The notes: a model not told the origin generated them from the sequence alone. DNA of 64,000 nucleotides from Parasphingopyxis sp. CP4 (GCF_013378055.1 NZ_CP051130.1:1550001-1614000), one strand, 5' to 3'. Numbered from the stretch's first letter, positions 29,324 through 38,985 are shown. Made by a program: numbers and translations.

Positions 29324-30025
29324 TCAACCCAGCAGTCCTTCGACCCATAGCGGCACTAACTCACCGGCTTTTCCCATCCGGCTTTCATGAAAGAAAATGC
29401 TGCCCTCGCTTGGATCGAGGTTCATCTCGAGCGTATGGGCGCCTGAATAGCGCGCTGTCTGGACAAAGCCGGCAGCCGGATAGACCGCTCCCGAGGTTCC
29501 GATCGAGACAAACAGATCGCAGGTCGCGAGCGCTGCATCGATCCGGTCCATCTTGTAAGGCATCTCACCAAACCAAACGATATCCGGGCGAACCTTGCCC
29601 TGCTCTCCGCAGGACAGACAGGCTGGGCGATTTGCCATCTTACCGCTGAACGGAAAGCGATCGCCGCATGCCATGCACCAGCCGGATTTCAGTTCGCCGT
29701 GCATATGCAGCAGCCGCCTGGCCCCTCCCCGCTCATGCAGATCATCGACATTTTGGGTCACGATCAGCAATTCACCTGACCATTCCCGATCGAGCCGCCC
29801 CAGCGCTTCGTGCGCGGGATTGGGCTCAACGGTTCCGAGTTTTGCGCGGCGCTGATCGTAAAAATCGAGCACCAGATCCGGGTTGCGCGCATAGGCTTCG
29901 GGGGTTGCGACATCTTCTACGCGCTGTCCCTCCCAAAGGCCGTCCGGCCCTCTAAACGTTGGCACACCACTTTCGGCCGAGATCCCAGCACCGGTAAGAA
30001 CAACTATGTTACGGATATCACTCAT
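29324..30025 (-). CDS. cobB: NAD-dependent protein deacylase (sirtuin)
   Basis: CobB removes acetyl or succinyl groups from lysines using NAD. The 233-residue protein has GAGISAESGVPTFRG, the catalytic-loop QNVDDLHERGG, two zinc-binding Cys pairs (CMAC, CLSC) and VRPDIVWFGEMPY. The ATG at 30025 is preferred over one 17 codons upstream. It could reactivate acetylated Acs, whose gene lies in this window with its conserved target lysine. Confidence 0.94.
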   Translation of the reverse strand: MSDIRNIVVLTGAGISAESGVPTFRGPDGLWEGQRVEDVATPEAYARNPDLVLDFYDQRRAKLGTVEPNPAHEALGRLDREWSGELLIVTQNVDDLHERGGARRLLHMHGELKSGWCMACGDRFPFSGKMANRPACLSCGEQGKVRPDIVWFGEMPYKMDRIDAALATCDLFVSIGTSGAVYPAAGFVQTARYSGAHTLEMNLDPSEGSIFFHESRMGKAGELVPLWVEGLLG

Positions 30026-30108
30026 GATTTGATCATAGTCCGAATTGGTGCAACTCACTAGGTGTCTAAACGCCAATTTAACCGTCTTCCCTTAGCCTGA
30101 ATGGCGAT

Positions 30109-32094
30109 ATGGGGGGGGCATTAATCCATTCTGGTCGTCGCTCCGCGTCGACTTTTGCGTCGCTTGCGATGCTGCCGGCGCTCGTCCTCCTTACGCTTGG
30201 CTTCGAACTGGCACTTGCCGAACGCAAATTTGCACTTTTTGGCGGTGGTTTTGGTCAGTCTCAAACGCTGGACTCCGGCCTTGAAACTGTCGCCTTCCTG
30301 CTGGCCCTGGTGTTTTGCCAGGGGCTCCTCTTCTATCTAATCTATCGCGTCTTTCGGCGGATCCATGGCAGCCGCGCCAACCGACCCACTTTCTTCTTCA
30401 ATTTCGCCTTCTTCCTCCTGCTAATCTGGTGCGGCGCCATCGTCGCCAAATATCAGGCGCTCAGCTATTTCAGTGATGCAGTAAGCTTCCAGATCGTTCG
30501 CAATCTCGGCGGTGGCAGCCTTCTAGACGCCATGCTCTACGCAGTCAGCGAGGCGGGTCTCATGCTGATCGTTGGCCTGGGTGCCATCATTGCGTGGTTC
30601 ATCCTGCGATCGATAGTTGTACGCCTGTCGCGCGGACGAATGATTGCTCCGGACCATATACGTCTGGCCCCGCGCAACCTCATTGCCGCTATCGGCCTTG
30701 CACCGGTCTTGCTCTTTTCCATGAACCAGATCGATGACAGCCGCGCAGCGCTAGCCCGATTCAACAGCATATATGTTATGTCGACGGTCCTGCATCAGCT
30801 GACTGACTTCGATCGCGACGGATGGAGCTGGTACTCCAATCCGATTGATCTCCAGCCGTTCAATTCTGCCCGCCATCCCTATGCGCTCGACATCCCGGGA
30901 AACGGGATCGATGAGGACGGTTTCGGAGGAGATCTGGTCGCCGCCTCGCCTGCTCCACCTTTTGTCGCGACAATTGCGGAACCCCGGCCCCATGTGATCT
31001 TGATCGTGATGGAAAGTATGCGCAGTGACGTACTCGGCATGCGGATCGACGGTCGTCCGGTCGCCCCGTTGATGGAGCGGATTGCGAATGAAGGCAGCTT
31101 TGCGCGCACCGCATACAGCCATGTCGGTTTTACCACCGCTTCGTTGAAGTCTATGTTCACTGGCTGGGTCGAACCGCCATCCGGTGTCCGGTCGATGATC
31201 GATGACTTTCTCGATAATGGCTATCAGGTCGGTGTTTTCTCCGGCCAGGCGGAAGACTTCGGCGATACCGCCGATGTCACCGGGATGCGGCGGGGCAGGT
31301 TCTTTATCGACGCCGAAGATCTGCGCGAAGAGCGTGCCTTCAGCTTCGCCGCGCAGGGTTCGCTTTACGTTGATGGACGGATCGTGTTGCGCGAGTTCGA
31401 TGAACGCATGAGCGACCCGGCGGAGTGGAGTGATCCGCAGTTCCTCTATTTCAACTTCCAGTCCGCCCATTTTCCCTATTGGGCACCGGGAACGGATTTG
31501 ATCCTGACGGACGATCCGATCGCCCGCGAAGATATCAGCCTTGCCAATCGCGATGATGTAGCTCGCACTTACTGGAACTCCATCGCCTATAATGATCGGT
31601 TGCTGGGTGAGCTTATCGAGCGCCTCGAGCGACTTGGTGTCTATGAGAACAGCCTGATCGTCATCACTGCCGATCACGGCGAATCCCTTTTCGATGACGG
31701 GTTCCTGGGTCATGGTCATATGCTCAATCGTCAACAGACGGAAATCCCGCTCATCGTCAATCGACCCGGCCTCGATCTGTCAGGCCCGATCGGCCTGGCT
31801 GATATGCGGCGCATCATTTTGAATGCCGCTGGTGCGTCTGTGCCGCAACATCGCGCAGCCGGTGTCTTTCAGTTCCTCGGCAGTCTGGAACGCCCGGGCG
31901 CGATCGGGCGGATTGGCGAAGATGGGCAATGGACCGTGTTCGATCTAGGTGACGAAACGGTGCAGATCGGCACCGGTGCTCCCATGCGCTATCACGACCT
32001 TCCAGCGGACGCAGCAGAACGCCGGTTGGTTGATAGGTTAATCGACCAATGGGCCCATGCGCGCCTTGCCGCACGATCGGCCGACCCATCCTAA
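30109..32094 (+). CDS. Sulfatase-fold membrane enzyme (LTA-synthase-like)
   Basis: This 661-residue protein has about five N-terminal membrane helices (to about residue 215) and a large periplasmic domain of the alkaline-phosphatase/sulfatase superfamily. Metal-site motifs are LIVMESMRSD, the Thr-containing GFTTASLKS, ITADHGES and GHGHML. Relatives transfer phosphoglycerol or phosphoethanolamine groups in the envelope; the substrate here is not known. The proposed ATG is followed directly by eight G residues, a slippage-prone start discussed in the findings. Confidence 0.82.
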   Translation: MGGALIHSGRRSASTFASLAMLPALVLLTLGFELALAERKFALFGGGFGQSQTLDSGLETVAFLLALVFCQGLLFYLIYRVFRRIHGSRANRPTFFFNFAFFLLLIWCGAIVAKYQALSYFSDAVSFQIVRNLGGGSLLDAMLYAVSEAGLMLIVGLGAIIAWFILRSIVVRLSRGRMIAPDHIRLAPRNLIAAIGLAPVLLFSMNQIDDSRAALARFNSIYVMSTVLHQLTDFDRDGWSWYSNPIDLQPFNSARHPYALDIPGNGIDEDGFGGDLVAASPAPPFVATIAEPRPHVILIVMESMRSDVLGMRIDGRPVAPLMERIANEGSFARTAYSHVGFTTASLKSMFTGWVEPPSGVRSMIDDFLDNGYQVGVFSGQAEDFGDTADVTGMRRGRFFIDAEDLREERAFSFAAQGSLYVDGRIVLREFDERMSDPAEWSDPQFLYFNFQSAHFPYWAPGTDLILTDDPIAREDISLANRDDVARTYWNSIAYNDRLLGELIERLERLGVYENSLIVITADHGESLFDDGFLGHGHMLNRQQTEIPLIVNRPGLDLSGPIGLADMRRIILNAAGASVPQHRAAGVFQFLGSLERPGAIGRIGEDGQWTVFDLGDETVQIGTGAPMRYHDLPADAAERRLVDRLIDQWAHARLAARSADPS

Positions 32095-32200
32095 CACCAT
32101 AGTCACTCGGCAAATCGGCCATGGCTATCCGGCGGCCAGATGGTAGATAAAGGGAAGGCTTGCAGCTATCTGCGCAGCACGACGCTTGAGACGGGGTGGC

Positions 32201-32926
32201 ATGACGAAGATTGGTATAGTTGGCAGCAAGGGGCGGATGGGCCTCGCGATTGCGGCATTGCTCGACGCTAGCGGCTCCCATGCGGGCGGTGTTGATGCGG
32301 GCGGTGATGTCACAGCACTAGCGGAAGGCAGCGACGTGCTGGTCGATTTCTCGGCCCCCGACGCACTATCCGGAACACTCGCCGCCGCAATGAAAACCGA
32401 AACGCCAATCGTCATCGGAACGACCGGTCTCGACACCTCGCACCACGCCCAGATCGATGAGGCAGCCCGAAAGATCGCAATACTCCAGGCTGGCAATACT
32501 TCGCTTGGCGTCAATCTGCTGGCGCAACTGGTTCGCGATGCCGCAACCAAACTCGGTCCCGATTGGGATATCGAGATTGTCGAAATGCATCATCGTCACA
32601 AGGTCGATGCGCCATCCGGCACGGCATTGCTGCTCGGCGAAGCCGCAGCTGCCGGTCGAAAGACAGACCTTGCGACGGCATCAGAACCCGCCCGCCATGG
32701 CACGGATTGCGCACGCGCCGAAGGCGCGATCGGCTTTACCTCGCTGCGTGGCGGATCGGTAGCCGGCGATCACCAAGTCATCTTCGCCGCCGAGGGTGAA
32801 CGGATCGAACTTGGCCATCGCGCCGAGAACCGGGAGATTTTCGCCCGTGGCGCGATCAAGGCCGCCCTCTGGCTCTCCGACATGCCGGCCGGTCGCTATG
32901 TCATGACCGACATGTTGGGGCTTTAG
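32201..32926 (+). CDS. dapB: 4-hydroxy-tetrahydrodipicolinate reductase
   Basis: DapB performs the reduction step of the diaminopimelate/lysine pathway. The 241-residue protein has [14 protein letters not shown] at its N-terminus, IGTTGLDTS, and the signature EMHHRHKVDAPSGTALLLGE. The ATG at 32201 is chosen five codons inside a longer frame to begin at the conserved MTKIGIVG. The nth gene starts immediately after its stop. Confidence 0.95.
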   Translation: MTKIGIVGSKGRMGLAIAALLDASGSHAGGVDAGGDVTALAEGSDVLVDFSAPDALSGTLAAAMKTETPIVIGTTGLDTSHHAQIDEAARKIAILQAGNTSLGVNLLAQLVRDAATKLGPDWDIEIVEMHHRHKVDAPSGTALLLGEAAAAGRKTDLATASEPARHGTDCARAEGAIGFTSLRGGSVAGDHQVIFAAEGERIELGHRAENREIFARGAIKAALWLSDMPAGRYVMTDMLGL

Positions 32927-33586
32927 TTGAAAAAGGCCGATATCTACGAATTCTACGCCCGGCTCGCCGAAGATATTCCCGAGCCACGGACCGAGCTCAA
33001 CTACACCAATTCCTACACCCTGCTCGTCGCTGTCGCGCTGTCGGCCCAGGCCACCGATGTCGGCGTGAACAAGGCCACCAAGGCACTTTTCGAGCAGGTC
33101 ACAACGCCACAAGAGATGCTCGATCTCGGCGAAGCCGCGCTCAAGGAGCACATCAAGACAGTCGGCCTGTTCAATACCAAGGCGAAGAATGTGATTCTCG
33201 CTGCCCAACGCCTCGTCGACAACCATGATGGCGAAGTGCCGTCCGATCGCGACGCGCTCGAAGCGTTGCCCGGTGTCGGCCGCAAGACCGCCAATGTCGT
33301 CCTCAACGAAGCCTTTGGGATCCCGACCATTGCCGTCGACACCCATATTTTTCGCGTCTCCAACCGGACCGGTCTCGCTCCTGGCAAAACACCGCTCGCG
33401 GTCGAGAAGAAGCTCGAAAAAGCAACGCCGGAAGATTTCAAACAGCACGCCCATCATTGGCTGATCCTGCATGGGCGCTATCTCTGCAAGGCACGGACAC
33501 CCGAATGTTGGCGCTGTTCGGTGACCGACTTCTGCCGCTACAAGCCCAAGACATCAGAGCCTAGGGGAAAGCGCAAAACTGCTTAA
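32927..33586 (+). CDS. nth: Endonuclease III
   Basis: Nth is a bifunctional DNA glycosylase/AP lyase that removes oxidised pyrimidines. The 219-residue protein has the helix-hairpin-helix LPGVGRKTANVVLN with the catalytic lysine, the aspartate in AVDTHIFRVSNR and a 4Fe-4S loop C-x6-C-x2-C-x5-C at the end. It starts at a TTG that abuts the dapB stop, so the two are probably cotranscribed. Confidence 0.95.
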   Translation: MKKADIYEFYARLAEDIPEPRTELNYTNSYTLLVAVALSAQATDVGVNKATKALFEQVTTPQEMLDLGEAALKEHIKTVGLFNTKAKNVILAAQRLVDNHDGEVPSDRDALEALPGVGRKTANVVLNEAFGIPTIAVDTHIFRVSNRTGLAPGKTPLAVEKKLEKATPEDFKQHAHHWLILHGRYLCKARTPECWRCSVTDFCRYKPKTSEPRGKRKTA

Positions 33587-33635
33587 ACCACCGTTCATCT
33601 TGGTTTCGCTATGCAAATATTTCAAGGAGACCGCC

Positions 33636-34043
33636 ATGCGCATTTCATTTCTTTCCTTATCGACAGCCGGTGCCGCTGCTGCAATTGCCGCGCTCGCGCT
33701 GCCCACCGCCATTTCCGCCGAAGACGAAGTACCGCGCTGGCAACAAGCGCGCGCCGTTGGCGAAGCGGAAAGCTGCATCTCGATCCCGCGGATCCGTAGC
33801 ACGCGAGTGCATGACGATCGCACCATCGATTTCCGGATGTCGGGTAACACCATATATCGCAACACATTGCCAAACCGGTGCAGCGGCCTGGCGCGGGAAG
33901 AAGCCTTTGGCTACCAGACCTCGCTCAGTCGGCTCTGTTCATCCGATATCATCACGGTGATCCAGAGCGGCAGCGCCCGCGTCAACGGGCCGAGTTGCGG
34001 CCTGGGCCAATTCCAGGAGATCGAGTTTCCCGAAGAGGAATAG
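33636..34043 (+). CDS. DUF6491-like secreted protein
   Basis: This protein of about 135 residues begins with a signal peptide (STAGAAAAIAALALPTAISA). The mature part has the pattern SCISIPRIRSTRVHDDRTID, an NRCSG motif and CSSDIITVI, which I associate with the uncharacterised DUF6491 family. The ATG at 33636 follows AAGGAGA and is preferred over one 12 codons upstream. No function is known. It precedes the tRNA-Arg gene. Confidence 0.75.
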   Translation: MRISFLSLSTAGAAAAIAALALPTAISAEDEVPRWQQARAVGEAESCISIPRIRSTRVHDDRTIDFRMSGNTIYRNTLPNRCSGLAREEAFGYQTSLSRLCSSDIITVIQSGSARVNGPSCGLGQFQEIEFPEEE

Positions 34044-34109
34044 CTGCTGCGGGGCCGCACAAAAACAGGCTAGCGAGCGCACACGCTTCCTGCTAGGCGC
34101 TCTCGGCAC

Positions 34110-34186
<77 letters not shown>

Positions 34187-34481
34187 TTCCCAAATTCGTG
34201 ACGCGATCAATCTCCCTTCCGGATTTGCCGATTTAGTTGACACTGGTTGACACAGGCCGGGGCAAGGCTGCGTCCTATTGGACACATTGGATCCGGCTCT
34301 GTGGCCAATAGGACACCAAAACCGGACCTTCAGCGGCCACACCATCAATGTGAAACCGGGTCGCGCGTGAATTGGGCGGACTGGATTGTTCGGTCATGCG
34401 AACCAGAATACCGCATTTGACCCGCTGTAGGGCAGACCATAGCTGGCATGGCGCGTTATCCTGCATCCGAATTCACAACAC
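34187..34481. other. Intergenic stretch after tRNA-Arg
   Basis: No convincing gene is seen here. It holds TTGACAC twice (34237, 34247) at 10-base spacing, and a perfect 10-base inverted repeat GTCCTATTGG / CCAATAGGAC (34272-34281 and 34305-34314) with a 23-base loop. No integrase or attachment repeat was found beside this tRNA. Confidence 0.5.
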
Positions 34482-34682
34482 TCAACGATAGGTCCCTATT
34501 ACGAATAGGCCGACAGCCAATATGGCAAGGAAGGTGGTGAGCGCCGCTAGCCAGGGCAATTTGTGTTTCGGAGGCGCAGGTCGCGGCGGTGCCTTCCAAT
34601 CCGCTTTCTCCCAGTCAAAATCTTTCCAGCTGAGGCGGCCACCAACCTTGTTTCTCCGTCGCTTCAGCCAATCAAATATCAT
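34482..34682 (-). CDS. Small hypothetical membrane protein
   Basis: This 66-residue protein has a basic, tryptophan-rich N-terminus (FDWLKRRRNKVGG, DFDWEKADWKAPP) and one C-terminal hydrophobic helix (LAALTTFLAILAVGLFVIG), a tail-anchored layout. No ribosome site is obvious. I do not recognise it; base use is like the flanks and it may be real. Confidence 0.45.
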   Translation of the reverse strand: MIFDWLKRRRNKVGGRLSWKDFDWEKADWKAPPRPAPPKHKLPWLAALTTFLAILAVGLFVIGTYR

Positions 34683-34761
34683 AGACGGGAGTTTGAATAT
34701 TGAACCGATTGCTCGTCAAGAAATATCCTGCGCATAATGACATTCAGGAAAGGGATACGCG

Positions 34762-35235
34762 ATGAAACAAATTACACCACCCAAGGCGATCCTCGTTGCG
34801 GCATGCGCGCTCGCCATCGGCGCCCCCGCTACTGCCCAAACCGAGGGCGCGTCGGAACCCGCCATGGAACGCGTCACTGGTATCGGCGGTTTCTTTTTCC
34901 GCGCTGAGGCACCGGCCGCGCTTGCCGCCTGGTATCTCGAAAATCTCGGTATCGACCTGACGCCGCAAAGCTATGACACCGAGCCGTGGCAACAGGAAGC
35001 GGGGCCGACTGTATTCGCGCCGTTCGGCCAGGCCACCGAATATTTCGGGCGGCCCGAGCAGATGTGGATGATCAATTTCCGGGTCAATGATCTCGACGCC
35101 ATGGCTGCCCAGCTGCACGCGAACGGGATTGAGGTGGAGGTAGAGGCCGAAACCTATCCCAATGGCCGCTTTGCGCGCCTTGCCGATCCCGAAGGCAATC
35201 CAATCCAGCTCTGGGAACCGGCAACACCCGAATAA
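34762..35235 (+). CDS. Secreted glyoxalase-fold (VOC) protein
   Basis: This 157-residue protein has a signal peptide (ILVAACALAIGAPATAQ) followed by a vicinal-oxygen-chelate fold: FFFRAEAPAALAAWYLENLG at the start and RLADPEGNPIQLWEP at the end, as in glyoxalase I relatives. Export of such a fold is uncommon. Substrate unknown. It lies upstream of the glutathione-dependent alcohol dehydrogenase. Confidence 0.8.
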   Translation: MKQITPPKAILVAACALAIGAPATAQTEGASEPAMERVTGIGGFFFRAEAPAALAAWYLENLGIDLTPQSYDTEPWQQEAGPTVFAPFGQATEYFGRPEQMWMINFRVNDLDAMAAQLHANGIEVEVEAETYPNGRFARLADPEGNPIQLWEPATPE

Positions 35236-35336
35236 CTGGGCCCCAACCCGCTTGACGCCGCCAGCCCCTTTCCCGATGCTTTCCCGCGAGCAGTCGCCAT
35301 GCGCGACTCCGACTGCACCAAAGGGGATCTAAGGGG

Positions 35337-36446
35337 ATGAAGACACGCGCTGCCGTCGCATTCGAGGCCAAGCAACCGCTGGAGATTGTGGAGCTCGATC
35401 TGGAGGGCCCCAAAGCGGGCGAAGTATTGGTTGAATTGAAAGCAACCGGCATCTGCCACACGGATGCCTATACGCTGGACGGGTTTGACAGCGAGGGGAT
35501 CTTTCCCTCGATCCTCGGCCATGAAGGCGCTGGCATTGTCCGCGAAGTCGGTGCGGGCGTGACGTCTGTCGCGCCGGACGATCATGTGATCCCGGCCTAT
35601 ATTCCCGAATGCCGCCAGTGCAAAAGCTGCCTTAGCCAGAAAACCAACCTGTGCACCGCCATCCGCGATACGCAGGGTCAGGGCGTGATGCCGGACGGCA
35701 CCAGCCGCTTTTCGTACAAGGGCGAAACGATCTATCACTATATGGGCTGCTCGACCTTTTCGAATTTTACGGTGTTGCCGGAGATCGCGGTTGCGAAAAT
35801 CCGTGAGGACGCGCCGTTTGAGACCAGCTGCTATGTCGGCTGCGGTGTAACGACCGGCGTCGGCGCGGTGATCAACACCGCCGATGTGGAGGCTGGCGCG
35901 AATGTTATCGTGTTCGGACTGGGCGGTATTGGATTGAACGTGATCCAGGGTGCCAAGATGGTCGGTGCCTCGAAAATCATCGGCGTCGACATCAATTCGG
36001 ACCGCGAAGAATGGGGCCGCAAGTTCGGGATGACCGACTTTGTGAACCCGAAAGACGTATCCGGCGATCTGGTCGCGCATCTGGTTGAACAAACCGGCGG
36101 CGGCGCGGACTATACCTTCGACTGCACCGGAAATACCGACGTGATGCGCACCGCGCTTGAGGCCTGCCATCGCGGCTGGGGCGAGAGCGTGATCATTGGC
36201 GTGGCAGAGGCCGGCAAGGAAATTGCCACGCGTCCGTTCCAGCTGGTTACCGGGCGTGTCTGGAAAGGCACGGCTTTTGGCGGGGCGCGCGGGCGCACCG
36301 ATATTCCCAAGATTGTCGACTGGTATATGAACGGCAAGATCGCGATCGACCCGATGATCACGCATCGTCTGCCGCTTGAAGATATCAATAAAGGTTTTGA
36401 CATGATGCACGCTGGCGAGAGCATTCGCAGCGTCGTTATCTACTAG
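35337..36446 (+). CDS. adhC: S-(hydroxymethyl)glutathione dehydrogenase / class III alcohol dehydrogenase
   Basis: This enzyme oxidises the formaldehyde-glutathione adduct and also reduces S-nitrosoglutathione. The 369-residue protein has the catalytic zinc ligands in GICHTDAYTL and GHEGAGIV, the structural zinc loop CRQCKSCLSQKTNLC and the NAD motif GLGGIGLNVIQG. Together with gor and the VOC genes it fits glutathione-based detoxification. No S-formylglutathione hydrolase gene is next to it. Confidence 0.95.
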   Translation: MKTRAAVAFEAKQPLEIVELDLEGPKAGEVLVELKATGICHTDAYTLDGFDSEGIFPSILGHEGAGIVREVGAGVTSVAPDDHVIPAYIPECRQCKSCLSQKTNLCTAIRDTQGQGVMPDGTSRFSYKGETIYHYMGCSTFSNFTVLPEIAVAKIREDAPFETSCYVGCGVTTGVGAVINTADVEAGANVIVFGLGGIGLNVIQGAKMVGASKIIGVDINSDREEWGRKFGMTDFVNPKDVSGDLVAHLVEQTGGGADYTFDCTGNTDVMRTALEACHRGWGESVIIGVAEAGKEIATRPFQLVTGRVWKGTAFGGARGRTDIPKIVDWYMNGKIAIDPMITHRLPLEDINKGFDMMHAGESIRSVVIY

Positions 36447-36479
36447 ATTTCCAACAGTTCAACCAAAGGAGATACATGC

Positions 36480-36872
36480 ATGTTTTCGCATATTATGGTC
36501 GGCACCAATGATGTCGATAAGGCCAAGGCTTTCTACAGCGCCGTACTCGGGACGCTGGGTGCGGGCGACCCGATGGTCAATGTGAACTCGGACGGCCAGA
36601 CCCGGCTGTTCTGGATCCATAATGGCGGTGTATTCGGCGTCAGCGAGCCGATTGATGGCCAGCCGGCCTGCCACGCCAATGGCGCGACAATCGGTTTTGC
36701 CTGTGACTCGCTTGAACAGGTCACTGCATTCCATGATGCCGGCGTCGCCAATGGTGGCACCTCGATCGAAGATCCGCCTGGCCTGCGGGAATCGGAAATG
36801 GGCAATATGAACCTGTCCTATGTCCGCGATCCCGATGGCAACAAACTGTGCGCCATGCATCGCGCTGGCTAG
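36480..36872 (+). CDS. Glyoxalase-fold (VOC) family protein
   Basis: This 130-residue cytoplasmic VOC protein has the metal-site pattern FSHIMVGTNDVDKAKAFY at the N-terminus and SYVRDPDGNKLCAMH at the C-terminus. AAGGAGA precedes the ATG. It lies 33 bases after adhC and probably shares its transcript. The substrate is unknown; similar genes are commonly next to class III dehydrogenases. Confidence 0.85.
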   Translation: MFSHIMVGTNDVDKAKAFYSAVLGTLGAGDPMVNVNSDGQTRLFWIHNGGVFGVSEPIDGQPACHANGATIGFACDSLEQVTAFHDAGVANGGTSIEDPPGLRESEMGNMNLSYVRDPDGNKLCAMHRAG

Positions 36873-37261
36873 CAGATGACGGATTTGAGGACGGACTGTC
36901 GCGCTTTGCTATGAGCTGGCAGTCCGTCCCTCATCCGATCCATGATGCCGCCGATGGCACGCATTTCTTCATGCGCGCAGAGGAATGGCCATTTGCGCAA
37001 GGCAAGGCAGGGCCAATCCGTTTTTGGGTCGATGCACAGCTTCCGCCCGACCTCAGACCGCCGATCAACTTGATCCGCTATCTGCTTGTAGTAAATCGCG
37101 AATCAGCTGATATGCGAGTCGAGCACAGGATCGACTATGCCGACGAACGCGAGATCCTGACCCGCCATGACTGGAGCGATGCGCCGCGCGATTTCTCCGA
37201 ATTTGCCGATCCAGATGCACGTGCAGCGATCCACGCCTATGTTTTCGTGCCGCCGGCTTGA
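36848..37261 (+). CDS. Hypothetical protein
   Basis: This frame of up to 137 residues overlaps the end of the VOC gene by 25 bases; an internal ATG at 36911 is an alternative start. It is a soluble protein without recognisable motifs, with an RFWVDAQLPPDL segment and an acidic C-terminal half. Codon use and operon position suggest it is real, but I cannot assign a family. Confidence 0.55.
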   Translation: MRHASRWLADDGFEDGLSRFAMSWQSVPHPIHDAADGTHFFMRAEEWPFAQGKAGPIRFWVDAQLPPDLRPPINLIRYLLVVNRESADMRVEHRIDYADEREILTRHDWSDAPRDFSEFADPDARAAIHAYVFVPPA

Positions 37262-37339
37262 GAGGCTGGCAATTCGCTGTCGATGAGCTAGCATCAGACG
37301 CAACCATATCATCCCCGATACCTGAAAGGCCCGCCAACC

Positions 37340-38512
37340 ATGACCTATGATTTCGATGCCTGGCGCGCCCGGTCTCCCTATTATGACGAAACCCATGACG
37401 CGCTGGCGGAAAGCGTGCGCACCTTCGTCACGCGGGAGATCGAGCCCAATATCGATCAATGGGAAGCCGATCGCGAATTGCCGCGCGATCTGCACAGGAA
37501 AGCCGCCGAAGCCGGCATATTAGGCCTCAACTATCCCGAAGAATATGGCGGCCATTCCGAAGGCTTTGATATTTTCCACGGCATGGTGGTGAGCAATGAG
37601 CTGGCCCGGGTCGGCGCTGGCGGCCTGGGCGCATCGCTGATGACCCACGGGATCGGCCTGCCCCCGATCCTCGCGCTTGGCACCGAAGAGATGAAGCAGG
37701 CGATCGCGCCGCCCGTCCTCGCCGGGGACAAGATCATCGCGCTTGGCATTACCGAACCATCCGGCGGATCCGACGTTGCGAACCTCAAGACCCGTGCCGT
37801 GCGCGATGGCGATGATTATGTCGTCAACGGCCAGAAGATGTTCATCACCTCGGGCATGCGCTGCGACTATATGACGACTGCCGTGCGCACCGGCGGCGAA
37901 GGGGCCGGCGGCGTCTCCCTGCTGCTGATCGAAATGGACCGTGAAGGCGTGGAGCGCACACCACTCGAGAAGATGGGCTGGCATTGTTCGGACACCGCGG
38001 CGATCTATTTTGACGATGTCAGGGTGCCCGCGGCGAACCTGATCGGCGGCGAAAATAGCGGCTTCATGGGTATCATGCGCAATTTCAACCGCGAGCGGCT
38101 GGGCATGGCGATGAGCTGCTGCTCCTTTGCCCGCGTATGCCTGATCGAGGCAGCGGACTGGGCGCGGGAACGCAAGACATTCGGCAAACCATTGGCCGGA
38201 CACCAGGTCATCCGCGTCAAGCTGGCCGATATGGCGCGGCGGATTGGTACGACCCAGGCCTGGGTCGATCAATGCGCTTGGGCGGAGAGCAAGGGCGTTG
38301 GGCAGCCGGCGGACTTTGCCATGCTCAAGGTCCAGGCGACCGAGATGCTCGAGCGCGTCGCGCGCGATGCCGCCCAGATATTGGGCGGTGCGTCCTATCT
38401 GCAGGGATCGAAGGTCGAGCGCATTTATCGCGAGGTCCGGGTCAATGCGATCGGTGGCGGGTCGGAGGAAATCATGCTCGATCTCGCCGGGCGCCAGCTG
38501 TTCAGCCGCTAG
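37340..38512 (+). CDS. Acyl-CoA dehydrogenase family protein
   Basis: This 390-residue flavoenzyme shows the family signatures LGITEPSGGSDVANL (FAD/substrate site), the GFMGIMRNFNRERLGMA helix and the C-terminal YREVRVNAIGGGSEEIMLD. It would introduce an alpha-beta double bond into an acyl-CoA. The particular acyl chain cannot be told; no other beta-oxidation genes are adjacent. Confidence 0.9.
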   Translation: MTYDFDAWRARSPYYDETHDALAESVRTFVTREIEPNIDQWEADRELPRDLHRKAAEAGILGLNYPEEYGGHSEGFDIFHGMVVSNELARVGAGGLGASLMTHGIGLPPILALGTEEMKQAIAPPVLAGDKIIALGITEPSGGSDVANLKTRAVRDGDDYVVNGQKMFITSGMRCDYMTTAVRTGGEGAGGVSLLLIEMDREGVERTPLEKMGWHCSDTAAIYFDDVRVPAANLIGGENSGFMGIMRNFNRERLGMAMSCCSFARVCLIEAADWARERKTFGKPLAGHQVIRVKLADMARRIGTTQAWVDQCAWAESKGVGQPADFAMLKVQATEMLERVARDAAQILGGASYLQGSKVERIYREVRVNAIGGGSEEIMLDLAGRQLFSR

Positions 38513-38583
38513 GCAACTGGCACCAATCGCCTTCAATCGCCTGTACCCGCGCCCATCTTATTCCGGCGCGCGCGAGACCCTAT

Positions 38584-38985
38584 ATGGTCGGTATGGCCGA
38601 CCCCGCATCCTCGCCTGACGGAACGTCCGTTACGACCATCTGGTTCGACGGCGCCTGTCCGCTATGCACGCGCGAAATTGCGTGGATGCGCAGGCTGGAT
38701 CGCCGGGGCCGATTGCATTTTGTCGATGTGTCGGACGAACAGACGGCCTGCCCGGGTAATCGCGCCGAGCTACTCGCGCGCTTCCATGCCGAGGAAGATG
38801 GGGAGATTGTTTCGGGTGCGGCAGCCTTTGCCGCCATGTGGCGCCAGATCCCTCTGCTCCGCCCGCTCGGCCTTGCCGCCCGCAACCGGATCAGCCTTGC
38901 GATATTGGAAGCCATGTATCGCGTTCACCTGAAGATCCGCCCAGCGTTGCAGCGGCTCGTGCGGAGAATTGATCAATCCGCATAA
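38584..38985 (+). CDS. DCC-family thiol-disulfide oxidoreductase-like protein (DUF393)
   Basis: This 133-residue protein has the DCC signature DGACPLCTREIAWM near its start, a thioredoxin-like redox pair C-x2-C, and the downstream GAAAFAAMW motif of DUF393. The start is ATG 38584 (or 38593). A much longer frame running back into the acyl-CoA dehydrogenase gene is rejected. The in vivo partner is unknown. Confidence 0.85.
   Translation: MVGMADPASSPDGTSVTTIWFDGACPLCTREIAWMRRLDRRGRLHFVDVSDEQTACPGNRAELLARFHAEEDGEIVSGAAAFAAMWRQIPLLRPLGLAARNRISLAILEAMYRVHLKIRPALQRLVRRIDQSA

Noticed and set aside
34237-34253. TTGACAC twice as promoter elements
   Set aside because: TTGACA resembles a -35 box, but no matching -10 element or downstream gene on that strand is evident.
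35154-36410. 418-residue minus-strand open frame across adhC
   Set aside because: Opposite strand of a complete alcohol dehydrogenase; no ribosome site and no domain.
38137-38584. Upstream extension of the DCC-family gene
   Set aside because: The extension overlaps the acyl-CoA dehydrogenase gene in another frame; the conserved domain begins after the ATG at 38584.
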